A stretch of DNA of 64,000 nucleotides from assembly GCA_037576195.1 (NCBI GenBank), contig CM075101.1, forward strand, positions 21,452,001 through 21,516,000, given 5' to 3'. The translations under genes were made by a program, and so were the position numbers. A model generated the notes under the pieces. It made no database searches and was not told where the DNA came from. It saw only the letters and a program-made list of their open reading frames with translations. Position 1 is the first letter of the stretch; every line of letters starts with the position of its first letter. This document shows positions 28,285-40,888 of this stretch, piece by piece. This stretch comes from Phytoseiulus persimilis. Taxonomy: Eukaryota > Arthropoda > Arachnida > Mesostigmata > Phytoseiidae.

Positions 28285-29287
28285 TTCTTCTTCGCGTGGT
28301 TCATCTGTTGCGGATATGCTCGTCTGGCGGTACTGCGATGGGCGGCTCGGTGGGGTGGGTTGCTTCGATAGCTTGGAGCGAGGTTTTTCGCATTCAGAAA
28401 ACGCCCGCCGCGGTTCCGGCGGGGCGGCAGCCAGAGCGCAAGCGGCTAAAGCGAGGAACTTCATCGCCGGGAGCCGACAGCGACAACCTCTCGAAGTGGT
28501 GGCGAGCTGATGCATTTTTGATCGCAGCCGCCAAGAATGAATCGGAGAATGTACATGAGCGATATCTCGTGAGCCAGCGAGGGCAAGAGAGATTGTTTAG
28601 AATAACAAACCGTCGCCAAATCTCAAGGGGAATCGAACTCACCGCCAGCCTAGACAACCCCCGGCTGACGGCGGCGCACAAACAAACTGGTAACACGAGA
28701 CGATGCGAGTCTCGCGTTCAGAATAAGAAACCGTTCTTAGAGAGGAACGTTAGCGATCTCACAACGCTCCTCGAGACGGAATCAGAATTCGCTTTCGGGA
28801 TATTTCAAACGGAATCCCGCAAAACTCGACACGAAAACAGCTCTACTCGGATGCGACAGCGGAAGGAGCATCCGCGACTTTAAGATGGATGCGGGTCGTC
28901 GTCGACACCGTCGCTACGTCTGTCGATTCGATGCCAACGGCTCTTTGGTTTTGGCGAGAATTGTCCTTTATTGAGGTTCATGAAGAAGCCGCAAATGACC
29001 ACGGAGCCCGTTTCGAAGACAATATTCCGCTCAGTCAACGGAACTGATTGCTACAATTTGTCTCGACGACACCGGGGGCTTCCGGACTTCATACATTCCG
29101 ATGGCGGCGGTGACGATTGAAACGGGAATTTTCAGCGTGAAAGCTGTGATTCGCTCTCATGAGATTTATTCCGGATTCGGGATGAATACCCAGAGGGGAA
29201 GCGAGCCATTATCGTCAACGGCTTCACTTCTTTCCAAAAACTCGAATTTCCGAACGATCACGGATTTTCCTGCCGGCAGAGCACTGA

Positions 29288-29304
29288 CCCCCCCCCCCCC
29301 CCCC
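29288..29304. repeat. Poly-C run (17)
   Basis: Seventeen C, the longest homopolymer of C or G in the window. Its exact length may be uncertain in the assembly. Confidence 0.9.
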
Positions 29305-31034
29305 AACCTCCAGCTTCCCGAAATGGCCCCGTTGATCTTGCGAGTTCGGGTCTGCTCCTCGGTTGAACTCGAAACCGTCGAGGAGACAACAGCCCGGACT
29401 CCACGATATATTATGGGAACCCGTTCTCGACTCCCTTGAGCGACGAAGATTGTTTTGACCGTCGATGACCGCGTCAGAGGCTCGTCTATGTGGAAAGCCG
29501 CAAAACATTGGCTCACAGAGTGAAAACGGTGGGTGGCTGTGAAGCGACGGCCATCACGACCCGTGACCTAATGGTTTGAGCAGGGCAGAACAGAGATATT
29601 CCTTATCGTCCCGCGAGCCTGAGTCAGCTGCTCATCGAGCGAGGGGCAGACGTGGCGAGGTTAGGTTAGGTTTGGGGCCGGAGTGGACATCCGCGAGCCT
29701 TCATTCTTCAGCGGAACGCGTCAACACACCGCCATATGATGGAGACGGAATTTCGGCAAGGCCGGCGAAGTCACTCATCTCAAAATCTTGGAACCGCGCC
29801 CCTGGAAGTCGAGACGACTCTTCGATCATTCCTTCTCAACGGTTCATCAGTGCTCGAGCGCGATTAGAATTAACACTGCGTCGATCGCTGTTTTGTCTAC
29901 CCGGGTTCAAGCGCTGGAAGAACTCGATGCTTCAGGACTGGCGGGGAGTTTGCGAGAGAAGCACACGCCGACACCATTTATCGATTCTTCCGTATTGGAA
30001 GTTCCGTTGAATATCTTGCTATTCTTTCGCTTCCGACGAATTTCCTCCCATAGCTTACGCGATCGGTAGGCGCTAGGAGTGGTAGCGCTGAAAGCAAACC
30101 GCCGCCGCGCGGGCCAAATCATCCGATTATTTGGTCCCTGCATTGAGAACAGCGGAACTCGTCAATACGGTTGGCGGCGAGGCGGCCGCGCGAACGGGTG
30201 GAGATTTGTTCTCTGTCGTCGTCGTAGGCTGCGGGATATTTTTGATGAGTTCGAGATGCACTTCGCCCCGCTACCTCCGACTGTACAAACAAACGAACGC
30301 AGGCCGAGGCGCTGGCGAGGATGTCAAGACGCGAGAACGTTGGCGAAAAATTCAATACCGAATGAGCGAGCGAGCGTTATTTAGCGGGCCAACGTCAGCA
30401 CGTTGGGCCAGCTACTGCTGCCACCTTCATGGAAGTACGCTCGCGAGGTTGCGCGCGCACGAGGCTTCGCTCTTGTCTTGGCAATCAAATCCGTTGTTGT
30501 CTACATTAATTCCGGATCGAACGACTCCTCTCGTCACACGACAGCAGCTGTCTCTGTCCCTCAGCAGGGTCCCTCAGCTGGCAAGCCGTGGGTCTACGTG
30601 ACCGACAGCGTTTCTCGAGGCGTTTTGTCCCAAGTACGCTAATCTCAACCGCCCAAGAAGATAAACTCGTGCATTTTTGTCCTCGAGCAGACGAGTCGCA
30701 GACGGGAGGATTAACGAATCTCTATTACGTCGGAGAACGAATTGCTGAATCGAGTTCTTCGGGATACTGGGCAAGTCTAGGCGCACGTGATGTGAACGAG
30801 GCACTTTTCCACCGTTCTGTAGTGGCTTGAGTCCAGATCCAATGTGAGAATACCGGCCTCGATTTTCGGCTGCGAGGGGATAATGAGTGATGAATCGAGT
30901 TCTGAATGATGCCCAGGACTCCCGATCGATTGGAGAATCGGAGGCAAGTGTCACAGCCGCCGGAAACGGGGCTCCCCACAAAGCTTTCGGCTCAATCGGT
31001 TGCTGAGTGATGGCTGTTTGAAGGCTCAGTATGG

Positions 31035-31088
31035 TTTTTTTTTTTTTTTTTTACCTCCCTTCCCTCTCTCTCTCTCTCTCTGTCTCAG
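31035..31088 (+). other. Very long pyrimidine tract ending in CAG, strong acceptor-like site
   Basis: A run of 18 T (31035-31052) and a CT repeat (31063-31080) form about 50 bases that are nearly all pyrimidine, ending in TGTCTCAG at 31088. This is the strongest 3' splice-site-like tract I found. The next bases are GTCGCT, a poor donor, so it is not a good recursive site. The following frame is open for about 50 codons and rich in Lys/Arg, but resembles no known family. A microsatellite without function is equally possible. Confidence 0.3.
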
Positions 31089-32537
31089 GTCGCTTCCCGC
31101 GGGCGGTTCTGTTTCGGAAAAAGAGCATAACAGCTTGCAAGTGACACCTGCGAAACCTGAGAACAGGAACAAAAAAGATGCCCGCAAGAAACGAGGCCGC
31201 AGAGAATGGAGAATAACGCGTGTTGGGAGAGCTGGGGGGAGATTCCAATGATTTGTTCGCGTTTGAGACTCTGGGCCGTTATTGACTGCTGCTCCTGGTT
31301 CTACTCCTCAACTGCGCCACTCATTCACACGTCTTCCGTCGTCGCAGGTCGCCTGCGATGGTGGTTCGCGTTCCGTGCGGGAATTCTTCTCCGGTCTTTT
31401 TCAGTGCTTCTCTCCCTCTATCCCCCCATCTTCCCCGGGGAGGCTCCCGTGTTCTTTGTTGTCCCCGAGACAAAGCCAATCCTTCGCGAGCCCTCACAAG
31501 AGCGTTTTGCCTGCCTGAGCTCGTCGTGTGTCAGCCGAAGGAGGTTTGACGGAGCTCTCCACGGAACAGTCGAGCAGCAGACAGAATCGTCCGCGGCTCA
31601 GGAGGGACCGTCCTCGCAGACGTGCCTCCGGAGTGGGAGTCGGGGAATCAAGAGAGCCGAGAGAAAGGATAAACATAAATATTGTGCCGTATTGCAGCGT
31701 CTGGCACGACTGGGCTCGTCGTAGGCTCTGTCCCCACCGTTCGAAGAAAGAAGAAAAAATCAGACGGAGCGCCTGTTGAAGACGGAGGCGAAAGGTGCCG
31801 TGCCGTCGCTCGGAGAAATATCTCTATCCGTTATTCCCGCGGGTGCGCTCAACAAGCTTGGAACATTGACTCGTTAGATTCCATAGTGGGTTCGAGTTGT
31901 AAATATTGTATTTGCACTTCCTTTTCCATCCGCTAGCTCCATGTTGCTGCTGCTCCCCCGCCCGGCTCTCCTCTCTCGCTGTGGCTTGGCGTTTCCCGCG
32001 ACTGCGTCCTACTTGGAGCGCGTTTGAACTGGGTGGAGAGCCGATACCTTAACCCGGTGGTCCGCTCGTCCCTCGCTCATGGAGTCTGAATGTTCGTTTG
32101 AATTTTTAATGATACCATCTCCGCACAAGCGTTTGTGAACACTCGCGACACTATAAGAAGAACGGCGGCGTGCCAGCATGGTATATGCATGAGTTCACAG
32201 CGTCGCCCGCATACGTATGTGCATACTAGAGCACGCGCACACTCAGCGGCGGGTGGGCGCTCGATGCCCACTCCGTCGCGGGAAGCGCGGGGAGAGTTCC
32301 GCGGCGGGTCATTTGATTTTCGCATATTTCGCAGACGAAGTAATTGATGAATGCTCGCCCGCGTGCTTGCGTGCAAGCATGCATCTTCGGCGTATCCGTG
32401 CCAATCTCCGGCGCCGGTCGCTCTCCGCTTCGCCTATGCCATCGGCGGCCAGACCGGATGTAATTGGCTTTCGGATGTAATATGCAATCGAATTTCTCGC
32501 CGAGGTTCTCAAATCATATCCCGTTCAGAGTCGGCGG

Positions 32538-32572
32538 ATCCGAGCTCCGCGATCGGCATCGCGGAGGCGGAT
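32538..32572. repeat. 35-base hairpin with 9-bp perfect inner stem
   Basis: CTCCGCGAT-CGGC-ATCGCGGAG (32545-32566) is a perfect stem with a 4-base loop. A further ATCCG/CGGAT pairing outside it gives 14 bp with one small asymmetric bulge. Confidence 0.7.
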
Positions 32573-32940
32573 TGTTGACGGTCGTCGAAAGTTATTCGGG
32601 GATCGACTCGGATATAAATCTTCGATCTGTGCAACGTTTCCCGGATCAGAACGTCGCGGTCAAAGAGACAGGATCGGGGAATGGCTTCCGATTCGGCGAT
32701 GATTCCTCCCATGACACGGAGCCGATGCCGAGGAGAGAAGCGTCTCTTGGAAAAGCAGATTGACAGAGTCATGAGGAATGACGGGCAGCCCGCGTGGAAA
32801 ACCCGCGCATGAACAATGCCGCGGTAATCAAATCGCTATTTCTCTCAGTCGTCGACTAAGACGTCTCCATCGTCAAGGCGGTTTCTGTCGTCTTTCGATC
32901 CGTCGGTCGTCATTATTGCCTCTGCTTTGAACGTACACTT

Positions 32941-32972
32941 CCTTTCTCGTCTTGTGGTCGCTGCAGGTACGC
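32941..32972 (+). other. Weaker acceptor-donor fusion, CAG|GTACGC
   Basis: A pyrimidine-rich tract CCTTTCTCGTCTTGTGGTCG leads to CTGCAG ending at 32966, followed by GTACGC. The acceptor half is fair. The donor half has C at +4, so it is weaker than the three main candidates. It may be an ordinary acceptor or chance. Confidence 0.2.
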
Positions 32973-34665
32973 CTCTAATAGTTCGGGTCATCGCACTGAA
33001 GTCGTTTCAGTGCTGCTCCGTTCTCATTGGGCCCTCTGACTCCGAAACCAGTCCGGCTCGAGAGCAAGCGCGCGCGCAATATGGCGTAACGACGAATGTT
33101 TGGTTCTTCTTCAATATTAGTTACGTGCGTTATACGCGGCACGCCCCTACCGCGGCGGCGACGCCGGCTAACTTCGCTACGTGGGTCACATTCAAGCAGT
33201 CGTCAGTCCGAGAAACAGCGGGCTTTACGAACGAGAGAATCGTTCATGTCGGCGGCGGCGTACGAGATGATCGGTCGTGCAAACGAACCCAGCAAGGTTC
33301 TGAAGACGTCCGCTCCCAACAGCCCGCTCCACCAATCGGTCACCGCGAATTGGACGCGAGCGACGTCCGAACCCGTTCAGAGCTCTCTGAATGACCGTTC
33401 ACCTCCGGAATCAGCACCAGGGCTCCCCGTTCGCAGTTAGCCCTTCCGAAGATTCGGGCCGGAGATGCTCCACAAGATACGATCGTGGTGCTCAACACAC
33501 TTCTTGACAGGCTGACAGCAGCTCCGTTCTTCCCTGGCTCGGTCGCGCGGTGGGTTCGCTCCACTCGTTCGGTGGGTGGTTCTCGGGATAAACTTCTAAT
33601 AGACGGTGATCGTTCTCTCGGCAGAAGAAAGAAACTGAAAAAATCAGGTCTGTTTGTAGAGCGTAGGAGTGCCGGCTCCACATCGCCTGAACCGACGTAT
33701 CACTGCGGCTGACTGGGTCTTCGCGAGCATTCATCTTCTTTAAAACCGTTAGTGAAATGAAGAAGAAACAGCCGAACTTCAGTGTTAATAGCTCCCCCCC
33801 GGCACTCACGGCTACAAACACCGCCGTTAACACAATTGAGTTCTGAAAGAAGAGAAGCGCGATGGATACGTTGCTCTTGACCGGGCGTCGATCCAAAGCG
33901 TGCCTGCCGCTCTGCTCGAGCCGATGCTCCTCGTGGCCAGAAACAAAGATTCTAGAGCCTCCTCGTGGAAGTAGCATATGTAAACAATAATAACAACGCC
34001 GGCTTCGGACCGGCAAGTGGATGGACGAACGGGCCAGAGAGGGCCCGAACCGGTCAACACAAGGAGAGTTACCAGTGCGTGATGTGAATGAAATGCGTGC
34101 CTGATGCCAGCCCGTTGGTCTGCCTGCCTGTGGTTCACCCATTCCTCCCCTTCCCTCCGTCCGCTTGTGCTGATTCTGCCTCCTCCACGAGAAGAAGCAG
34201 CGGTAGGAAGTTCTGTAACCCAAATGACCAACGAACTAAGTAAGTTGATTTCTGACTTCCACCGCTCGCTGCGAGGGCTCGCTCAAAACGTATCAAGCTC
34301 AACGGTCAACGTGACCAACAGCTCGTTCGCGAGCGAGCTGCAGCTTCTGGAGCAATGGATTTCCATGAAAATGTAATGAAGCGGCGTGAACAACGCCACG
34401 GATCGACACAGTTCCATTGAACCGATGTAGGCGAAACCGGCTCGATAAACAGGAGCTCCTTGCGCTCAAATGGCGAGTGAGTGCGTGCGTAGCTCCCGTT
34501 CTGTATGAGCAGAAGCATCTGATATCGAACGGCCACAACCCTCAGGTGCTTGTAGTTTCCGAGGATGATATCGATGGCGACGCACCAGATTCTGGAAAAG
34601 TGCGCTATTGAGTGAGGTCCTGTCGACTGGGCAGAACATCAAGGGGAGAAAATGTCAGGGATGGA

Positions 34666-34677
34666 GGGGGGGGGGGG
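34666..34677. repeat. Poly-G run (12)
   Basis: Twelve consecutive G in a purine-rich context. Confidence 0.9.
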
Positions 34678-35312
34678 AGAATTCAAGGCTACATACAGTC
34701 GTCGATTCGTACTCTATTCGGTGATCTCTCACGCACGCACGCAGGTAGATTGCGATCACGACCGTCGCCGTACACGCCGTATAATAATTGCGTCAGAAGA
34801 GAGCACGAGGAAAATAGGCGAAGATTATTTTTCGTTCGGATACGATCGATGTGTCCGGATGACTTTTTCTGGTCGTCGGGCTCCATCGGAGGCAAGATCT
34901 TCGTCCCGCGGCTCACAGCAAATCCCCGCATGGGATAACCGATCTCTCGGTTCATCTTAGAGTAGGGATGCGACCGTCGGTTGGCGGTATTTGCCCAAGA
35001 ATATCGATTGTTCGGCACTTCTTGATGCGATCGGCGGAGCATTCTTCTCGCTCACGAGATTTGTTCCATGCTACGCGTAATTCGGAACTCGTTTCATGCC
35101 ACTTGTTCTTCAGTTCCCGTTTGATGGTACTTCTCATCAGCGACCGTCGTTCTTTTCACGGTTCAATGGTGAGAACGGCGACTCCCGTCGAGGAAGGAGC
35201 GAAGACGCAAGAGGGGGGAACGAGGGAAGCGCTTCTTCTGAGGAGAGTAACTTTTTCTGCAGTGTATTGAACGACCACTGTATCAATGCGCGACAGAGCG
35301 AACGCCGAAGAA

Positions 35313-35329
35313 GCGGCGGCGGCGGCGGC
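35313..35329. repeat. (GCG)n trinucleotide repeat
   Basis: Nearly six units of GCG. Frames through it give Gly, Ala or Arg runs. Confidence 0.8.
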
Positions 35330-35662
35330 AGTGATCTGCCGGCCCGTGGTCGGCCATAAATAATCGCTTCGTCTTCTCCTTCGGCTGCTGATCACTGCCG
35401 CTGGTGCCGTCGTTGTTGTTCTTATTTTTCCCTAGCGCGCCGCTCTAAATAATTCTCCCTCGTGTTCAAGCTAACACTTCCTCACATAACCACGACCGCA
35501 GTAGTAGCAACCGCCGCCACCGCCTCGTCGGATCTCGGCGTTACCGCGGCTGCAACGGTAGCATCGACGGAACGTTAAAACGTGGCGTTTTTTCTGTGCC
35601 GTCGATTCAATAATGAACCGCGGTAGCAACGACGGAAACACGAAGACGGGGCTGCAGAGAAG

Positions 35663-35690
35663 ACAGGCGAGCAGGCAGGCAGGCTGGCGA
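35663..35690. repeat. Imperfect (GCAG)n repeat
   Basis: ACAGGCGAGCAGGCAGGCAG then GCTGGCGA. A related (GGCA)n tract is at 51367-51381. Confidence 0.75.
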
Positions 35691-36473
35691 GCAGACGAAG
35701 TCATTTTCCTCGCCCGCTCGTGGCATTCTGAACGGTCAAGCCCTCCAATTATAAAAAATAAACAACTTCGCCAATGAATCACCGTTCTGCAGCGATTTAT
35801 CCCTCTATCTCTCTCTCCCGGAAAGTTCGTTCGCTCAGAAGCTATTGATCACCTCCTCCTGGGAATCTGTTCCCTGAAGTCATCTTCATACAGGCTGCAT
35901 GGACCTGCGATAATCCTCCAGCCAGGGAAACATTATGATCGAGGTCAGGGTCCCGGGACTCTCCGACGAGATCACATTATGCGGCGGGATCGGATGCTTC
36001 GAGGAATGAGAGTTTTCAGATTTTCGGTCGGAGCCCCACACCGGAGCTTGGCGCTGCTTGAGAATCGCCTCGAAAGACCCACCCAATCGCTCGGTGTGAT
36101 CGGATGCTTGCATTCCAACTAATTTCAAGCGCTCCACGACAGCGACTCGTGGCATTAGATATGGCGAGGACTCGCTTCTGCGTCCTTAATGATTCGATCA
36201 AGAAGAATACGTTCGCGTCGGGAGTGGATCCATGAAGAGATCAAGAACGAGAAATACTCGGCGCCGTGGAAGGGATTCATGGCTGAACGCGGTGACGAAT
36301 CCGACGTGCTGGGAAGCATAAGTTCATCCTTCCGAATTTTTGGACATGAGATGTCTCTCCCATGCCCCACCTCGAGTTCTTGAGGAATTCTCCTTCGGTT
36401 TCTTTATAGGTTCGGCGCATACTCGTTCGACTGTGTCCGTGATGTCACATTCATTAATCGTGCAGTACTTGGT

Positions 36474-36507
36474 CTAATGTAGTGTCTCCTCTCAATTGCA
36501 GGTGAGA
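36474..36507 (+). other. Candidate recursive splice (ratchet) site, CAG|GTGAGA
   Basis: CTAAT (36474-36478) fits the yUnAy branchpoint rule and lies about 25 bases before the AG. It is followed by TGTCTCCTCTCAATTGCAG ending at 36501 and a donor GTGAGA from 36502. An extra AG shortly after the branchpoint is probably too close to it to be used. Downstream, GTAAAG near 36561 could act as the second donor of a short 'RS exon', which recursive sites often need. Site use is not proven. Confidence 0.45.
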
Positions 36508-37687
36508 TGAGTTTCCTGGCACAGATGCGCTTTCGGCTGGAAGTCTCTCAGCGAAGGATTCCGTAAAGTAAACCTGAGAAGGACCCTTCCCCCGTCAGGG
36601 GCAGAAACTTCCGATAACGATTCTTGTGCAAGTGCTCCACTATTGCAGCTTTCGGCGCACCGCAGTTGTTTGAATGTCTAGCTGGTATTGCTGTCGCAAC
36701 CGGCTAAACCAGGCTGACTGTAGTCGATCTATCGGTTGACGAGCCTGCGGGTCGATTTTGCGGTAGAACAGGCGGACGGACTGCAGCACCAATCGAATGT
36801 GATGGCAGCGAACACAATCCAGAAATGAACTCATTGACCCGAAACAGAGTTTTTCTTTCTCACAAAACGCCCCCTCACTCACTCAGTTGTCATTTCCCCG
36901 TCAGAGCAACCGTTTGTTCTTTTTCCTCCCGCTCCTTTCAAAAATTTCTCAGCCCTTGAAGAGCGTGTCGCTAGACACATTTCTAGAGCTCTCTTTTCGC
37001 TTCTGATGGCTGCCGAACTTGATGTTACACGGAACGGAAAATATGGGAATATTCTGTATTCTGATTGATATTCGGTACGCTGCCGTCGGATGAGTAAGCT
37101 CCAGCCTTCACTTTACCGCACTCCACCTGAATGTGTTGCAGGGGATTCGGCTGGACTCAAGAGCTGGGCTCCGAACACGCCATGTCGTGAGCAGGGTTTG
37201 GAGGCGACTCTCGATCCCGGCTCTGGCTTCCATTCCGAAGCTGTTGCGTATCCGGCCGTAGAAAAAGGATCGGTTCTCGGAGCTTCGAGCGTTTTGATAG
37301 CTCAGCGATCCGGTTCACCGGGTGGCGGTACTCGTTCGCGCGAGTTTGCGCCACTCCTGGCCAACCCACCTCTCCAGGGCTATCGCCGAGCCTGACGGAA
37401 TGATCGGCTGAACGCCAGACACCAGAAGGTTCCTCCGTCCTGCTAGGTGGAGACTAAGTTGCTCCGAATAGATTTTGGGCCCCGTTCGAGATTCCCATGG
37501 TGCATCAGCCGGATCAGGTGCCGGATTAGCGTTGTGTGAAGAGACCCAACTCGCTAAGACATACTCAGGCTGGAAAATGGTGCGAAATGGGTTTTATGAA
37601 CGAAAATCTCCTCCTTGGAAGGTTCGTTGGGCGCGTGTTTATGTCGGAGGCCCCTTTACGAGGGTGGTTTGAGCTCCCCTGCGGCCC

Positions 37688-37727
37688 ATCTGTCGGTCGT
37701 TCGGTCGGTCCGTCCGTCCATCTGTCG
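37688..37727. repeat. Imperfect (GTCG/GTCC)n repeat
   Basis: Degenerate GTCG, TTCG and GTCC tetramers over about 40 bases. Confidence 0.7.
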
Positions 37728-38547
37728 GACTCTTTCAACTTGCGGCGGATTTCATTCTCACGAGAGAATAGGCCACGGTCATAAATAGGAATTCACCCTT
37801 TGTGCGTTGAATTCAGCGAGCCTCAAGTGCCGTTAATGAATGGACGAGGCTGGAAGTGGGGCTGGGGAAGAGCCTTCACATTTGCGGCGAGCGTCTACGA
37901 AAGCGTGAGATGAGGCATCTTCGCGGGGTTTGTTTTGCTTCATCTCCTTCGTTTTCACCAATGCCAAGTGCGCCTCTATCGTCTCATCGGCCGCCGCAAA
38001 CATCGATGTCGAACGACGGTGCCGAATCGGATGCGTCAACGTTGTCATCGCTCCTGAAGCAGCTTGAAGAGTTGTTGTTCGTCATCGTCGCCTTCGAGCA
38101 CTCGGAGACGACGTCAAACGCGAGCCAGCCCCTCACCCGGGCTCGTCGTCCACCCGGCTCGCGGTGGATCCGTTGCTGAAGGCGTTCAGCCAGTCTGGGG
38201 CGGGTGAAATTTCCCCTCTGACGGGCTTTGGAGCTTTGCCTCGAAAACACACGAACCGAAGAATAACTGATGTGAGTATGTGATGCAGGAAAGAAAGTCA
38301 ATGCGCTCAGTTCAGGCGTAACTGACTCGCTGACAGAGGCTCTCGCGGAACAGCAGGCGTTAGCGCTATGAGTGAGGAATGAACCGTCTTAAGATGAGGG
38401 GAGGTCCGGGAACCGTCGTTTCGTCAGTGTGACGTAAAACGCTGGTGGAGGTGCCGCCGTCGAAGTCGGTCCGAACAGTCAGCTAGCGCACAAAGCCCCT
38501 GTTCGTAGACACTTTTTCGCTCAGTCGGTAATCAGACGCACAACGGC

Positions 38548-38572
38548 TTATCGCCTCATACTTCAGGTAATG
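38548..38572 (+). other. Weaker acceptor-donor fusion, CAG|GTAATG
   Basis: CTTATCGCCTCATACTTCAG ends at 38566 and is followed by GTAATG. The pyrimidine tract is short and interrupted, and the donor lacks G at +5. It is kept only because it shares the strand and layout of the stronger sites. Confidence 0.15.
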
Positions 38573-39430
38573 GAAGCGCACAACGTGCGAGTTACTCCGT
38601 CCGGGGCATTGGGGACGGCCCTCGTCGGTGCGGTTGATAGTCAAAACACGACAGCCGGAGCCTGAACCCTGAGCGAAACGTTCGCTCGAGAAGACGCCGC
38701 GCCATTCTCATTTTTCTGAGAGCTAAAACAGTTCGTTTTATGTTCCTCTTTTCTTCCACCCTCCTTTCGATTGTTGCCGGCTCCTCTTCCACACACGCGC
38801 GTCTTCGGACCCCACTGGGGAGCCTCGGAAACGTTCTTTTTGCATTCTGAGCTCGGAAGGCCTCAGCGACCGGCGCCGTCCGCGTGAGCGTTCGCTCGCA
38901 TCCAGAAACTCCCGTCGAATAACGAATCTTGGGGAATGGAAGCCGCGAGCTATTCTGCGGCGGGAGAAGGTGGACTCGTTCGCAATTCCAACAACAACTC
39001 CTTGTACGATGGCAACCGCCGGATTGGATCAACAACGGCTCGAAACGTCAGCTGAAAAATTGCATCTGAATTAAATTCCGCGAGCACGTTCTAATATTGT
39101 TGCCGAGTCCCGCTCTGTCGACGGATGAAAACTTTCTGTCGGCCACAACGGTTGAGCGGAGGCAGAGCTGTTTCCGCGGCTCGAACGTTTCGCTGAACTC
39201 GGGAATTCCTCTGACGCTGACACCTTCGCCGCCCGGCTGCTGATGTGATTGGACAGCGGCGCGTCCAGGTGCTCGGCGCTCCGAGGATAGAATGAGCGAA
39301 TAATAGACGACGATTTGGAACGACAAAACGAGAGGTGACTCGGGCAAGGTCAATCCGCCATTCTGGCCAAGTCTGTCGGCATTGTCCTCGAGGGAAGGGT
39401 GTCCCGCCATATTGCATTCTGTCTTCGAAA

Positions 39431-39464
39431 CCGCCGCCGTCATCATCATCACCACCACCACCAC
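39431..39464. repeat. Compound (CCG)(CAT)(CAC)n trinucleotide repeat
   Basis: Three successive trinucleotide blocks. Minus-strand frames read as Val or Asp/Gly runs and are repeat artefacts. Confidence 0.8.
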
Positions 39465-40870
39465 GAGCACCTTTCATCTAAATGACAGCGACTTATCCAA
39501 AGACCCGGAGAAGAACATGAAAGCTGGCGAGTGTCGCGCTTACGAGGATCTCGGCGTTCTTGAATCATCTCGACTAACGACGGCCACGCAACACCGCCAA
39601 CTTGTTGACTCGAGAATATTTCCGTCATTCTTTCCTTCGTTGTTTCGCGCCACTTCCACGTTCTCCCACCGCTATGCACCTATATCCGGAGTGATGTGTT
39701 ATTCAACGGAGTCGTTCTCGCCGTTGTAAAGCCAACCTGAAGGCTCGGCGATCATCGGCGTGAATAAGAGTGAAACGTGACCAAAGAAAAACCTGTGTTT
39801 GGAACACTTTACTCGACGCCCGCCGAGCCGAGACAGTTGTCGAATCAACTGCTCCCTCAACCGCAACAGCCCGAGCTGGAGCGGGTGACCCGAACTGCAG
39901 TTTTTGCCTAAATCCGACTGAGCACGAGGGTGAACTCTTCTGCCCTGCCACCGTCGTCGGACGTTTTTCCAGTTGATTCAAACGAGCTTCGTAGGTGGGA
40001 AGCTAGGCGGGGGTGGCGGGATGGTTCGTTTGCTTGTCGGAAACATCGGCATCAGGGGCCGACTAGCAAAACAACGAGGGTGTTCTGCTGTTGCGCTCCT
40101 CCAAACACTCGCGGCAACGGTCGCCGTATCGCAGCGCGAACGACCAAAAACGAACGGACGAACGATCGTCCGAAACATAGTCGCTATCCGAACGCATAAC
40201 AATACAGCGTTGGAGAAAAGAATTGCTTGATTTTTATGTTCTCAGAAATTCGAATTGTAACGTTGTCCCCGGCTTTCTGTTGATAGTCGTTTGATCTGAC
40301 CGACTTGCTCGCGAACGGCTGTTTTCTAGAAATCCGCCGCGTCACCGGGTTCTCGCTCCCCTTCATCCCGCCGGGCATCTGCTTTCGTCTGATACCACGA
40401 CCCTTTTCGAGGAACGATTGCAAGTGCTGGGCGCACCTGTTTCTTAGAAGCCGGTGCGCATGTCCGAACGGCCCTTGCATTAGCGCTCGTTTGATGTTTC
40501 CAGACGTACCCGACCGTGTGGTCGCCGGGCTTTTCTGCGATAACTGAAATGATTCGGACGGAATTAGTCTGAAGTGCGCGTCGTCGTGGAGCTATCACAT
40601 GTGACCATCAAGTCGGCGCGGCGAGGCGCAGCCTCCGAACAAGCTGGAATAGCTCAATTGGTGACGAGTACGTCGGCCAGCGACGATTATCGCCCACCCA
40701 CGCCTGCTCGATATTTTGTCCGTTTGGTCGATCGATATCCAGTGGATCCGCCGCCGCCGGTTGTAGAACAATTCACTACAGCGGCTCTGCTATGCGAACA
40801 GCTCGAAAACTGAGTTTGGAATAACCGCTCAGCCAGATCGGAACCATTGCCGTCTAGAAGGACGTTGTAC

Positions 40871-40888
40871 GCGAGCGAGCGAGCGAGC
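40871..40888. repeat. (GCGA)n repeat
   Basis: GCGAGCGAGCGAGCGAGC, perfect. Confidence 0.8.

Larger units (their letters stand above)
22620..31030. other. Unassigned non-coding DNA between candidate splice sites
   Basis: No recognisable gene. It contains acceptor-like tracts at 23588 and 23932, an interrupted hairpin at 24652-24690, a G14 run and a C17 run. A stretch near 28.2-28.9 kb is open for 220 codons, but its translation starts in poly-Gly/Val from the G run and resembles nothing known. Confidence 0.45.
31090..36470. other. Unassigned non-coding DNA
   Basis: No recognisable gene. A 243-codon minus-strand frame (33492-34223) includes a hydrophobic stretch that could look like a membrane segment. 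It has no family resemblance, and overlapping minus-strand frames are also open, so I do not call it. Also here are the hairpin at 32538-32572, the weak fusion site at 32966 and a donor-like CTAA|GTAAGTTG at 34240. Confidence 0.45.

Noticed and set aside
28630-28660. Minus-strand GAGTTCGATTCC, like a tRNA B box
   Set aside because: The bases on each side do not form a T-arm stem, and no A box lies upstream.
29660-29670. Two tandem TTAGG units, the arthropod telomere repeat
   Set aside because: Only two copies in ordinary sequence; chance or a tiny remnant, not a telomere.
33492-34223. 243-codon minus-strand frame with a hydrophobic stretch
   Set aside because: No family resemblance, other minus-strand frames are open in the same place, and a frame this long is not surprising in TA-poor DNA.
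40650-40662. TAGCTCAATTGGT, like a tRNA D-arm / A box
   Set aside because: No GGTTCGANTCC-type B box at the right distance, and no acceptor stem pairing.
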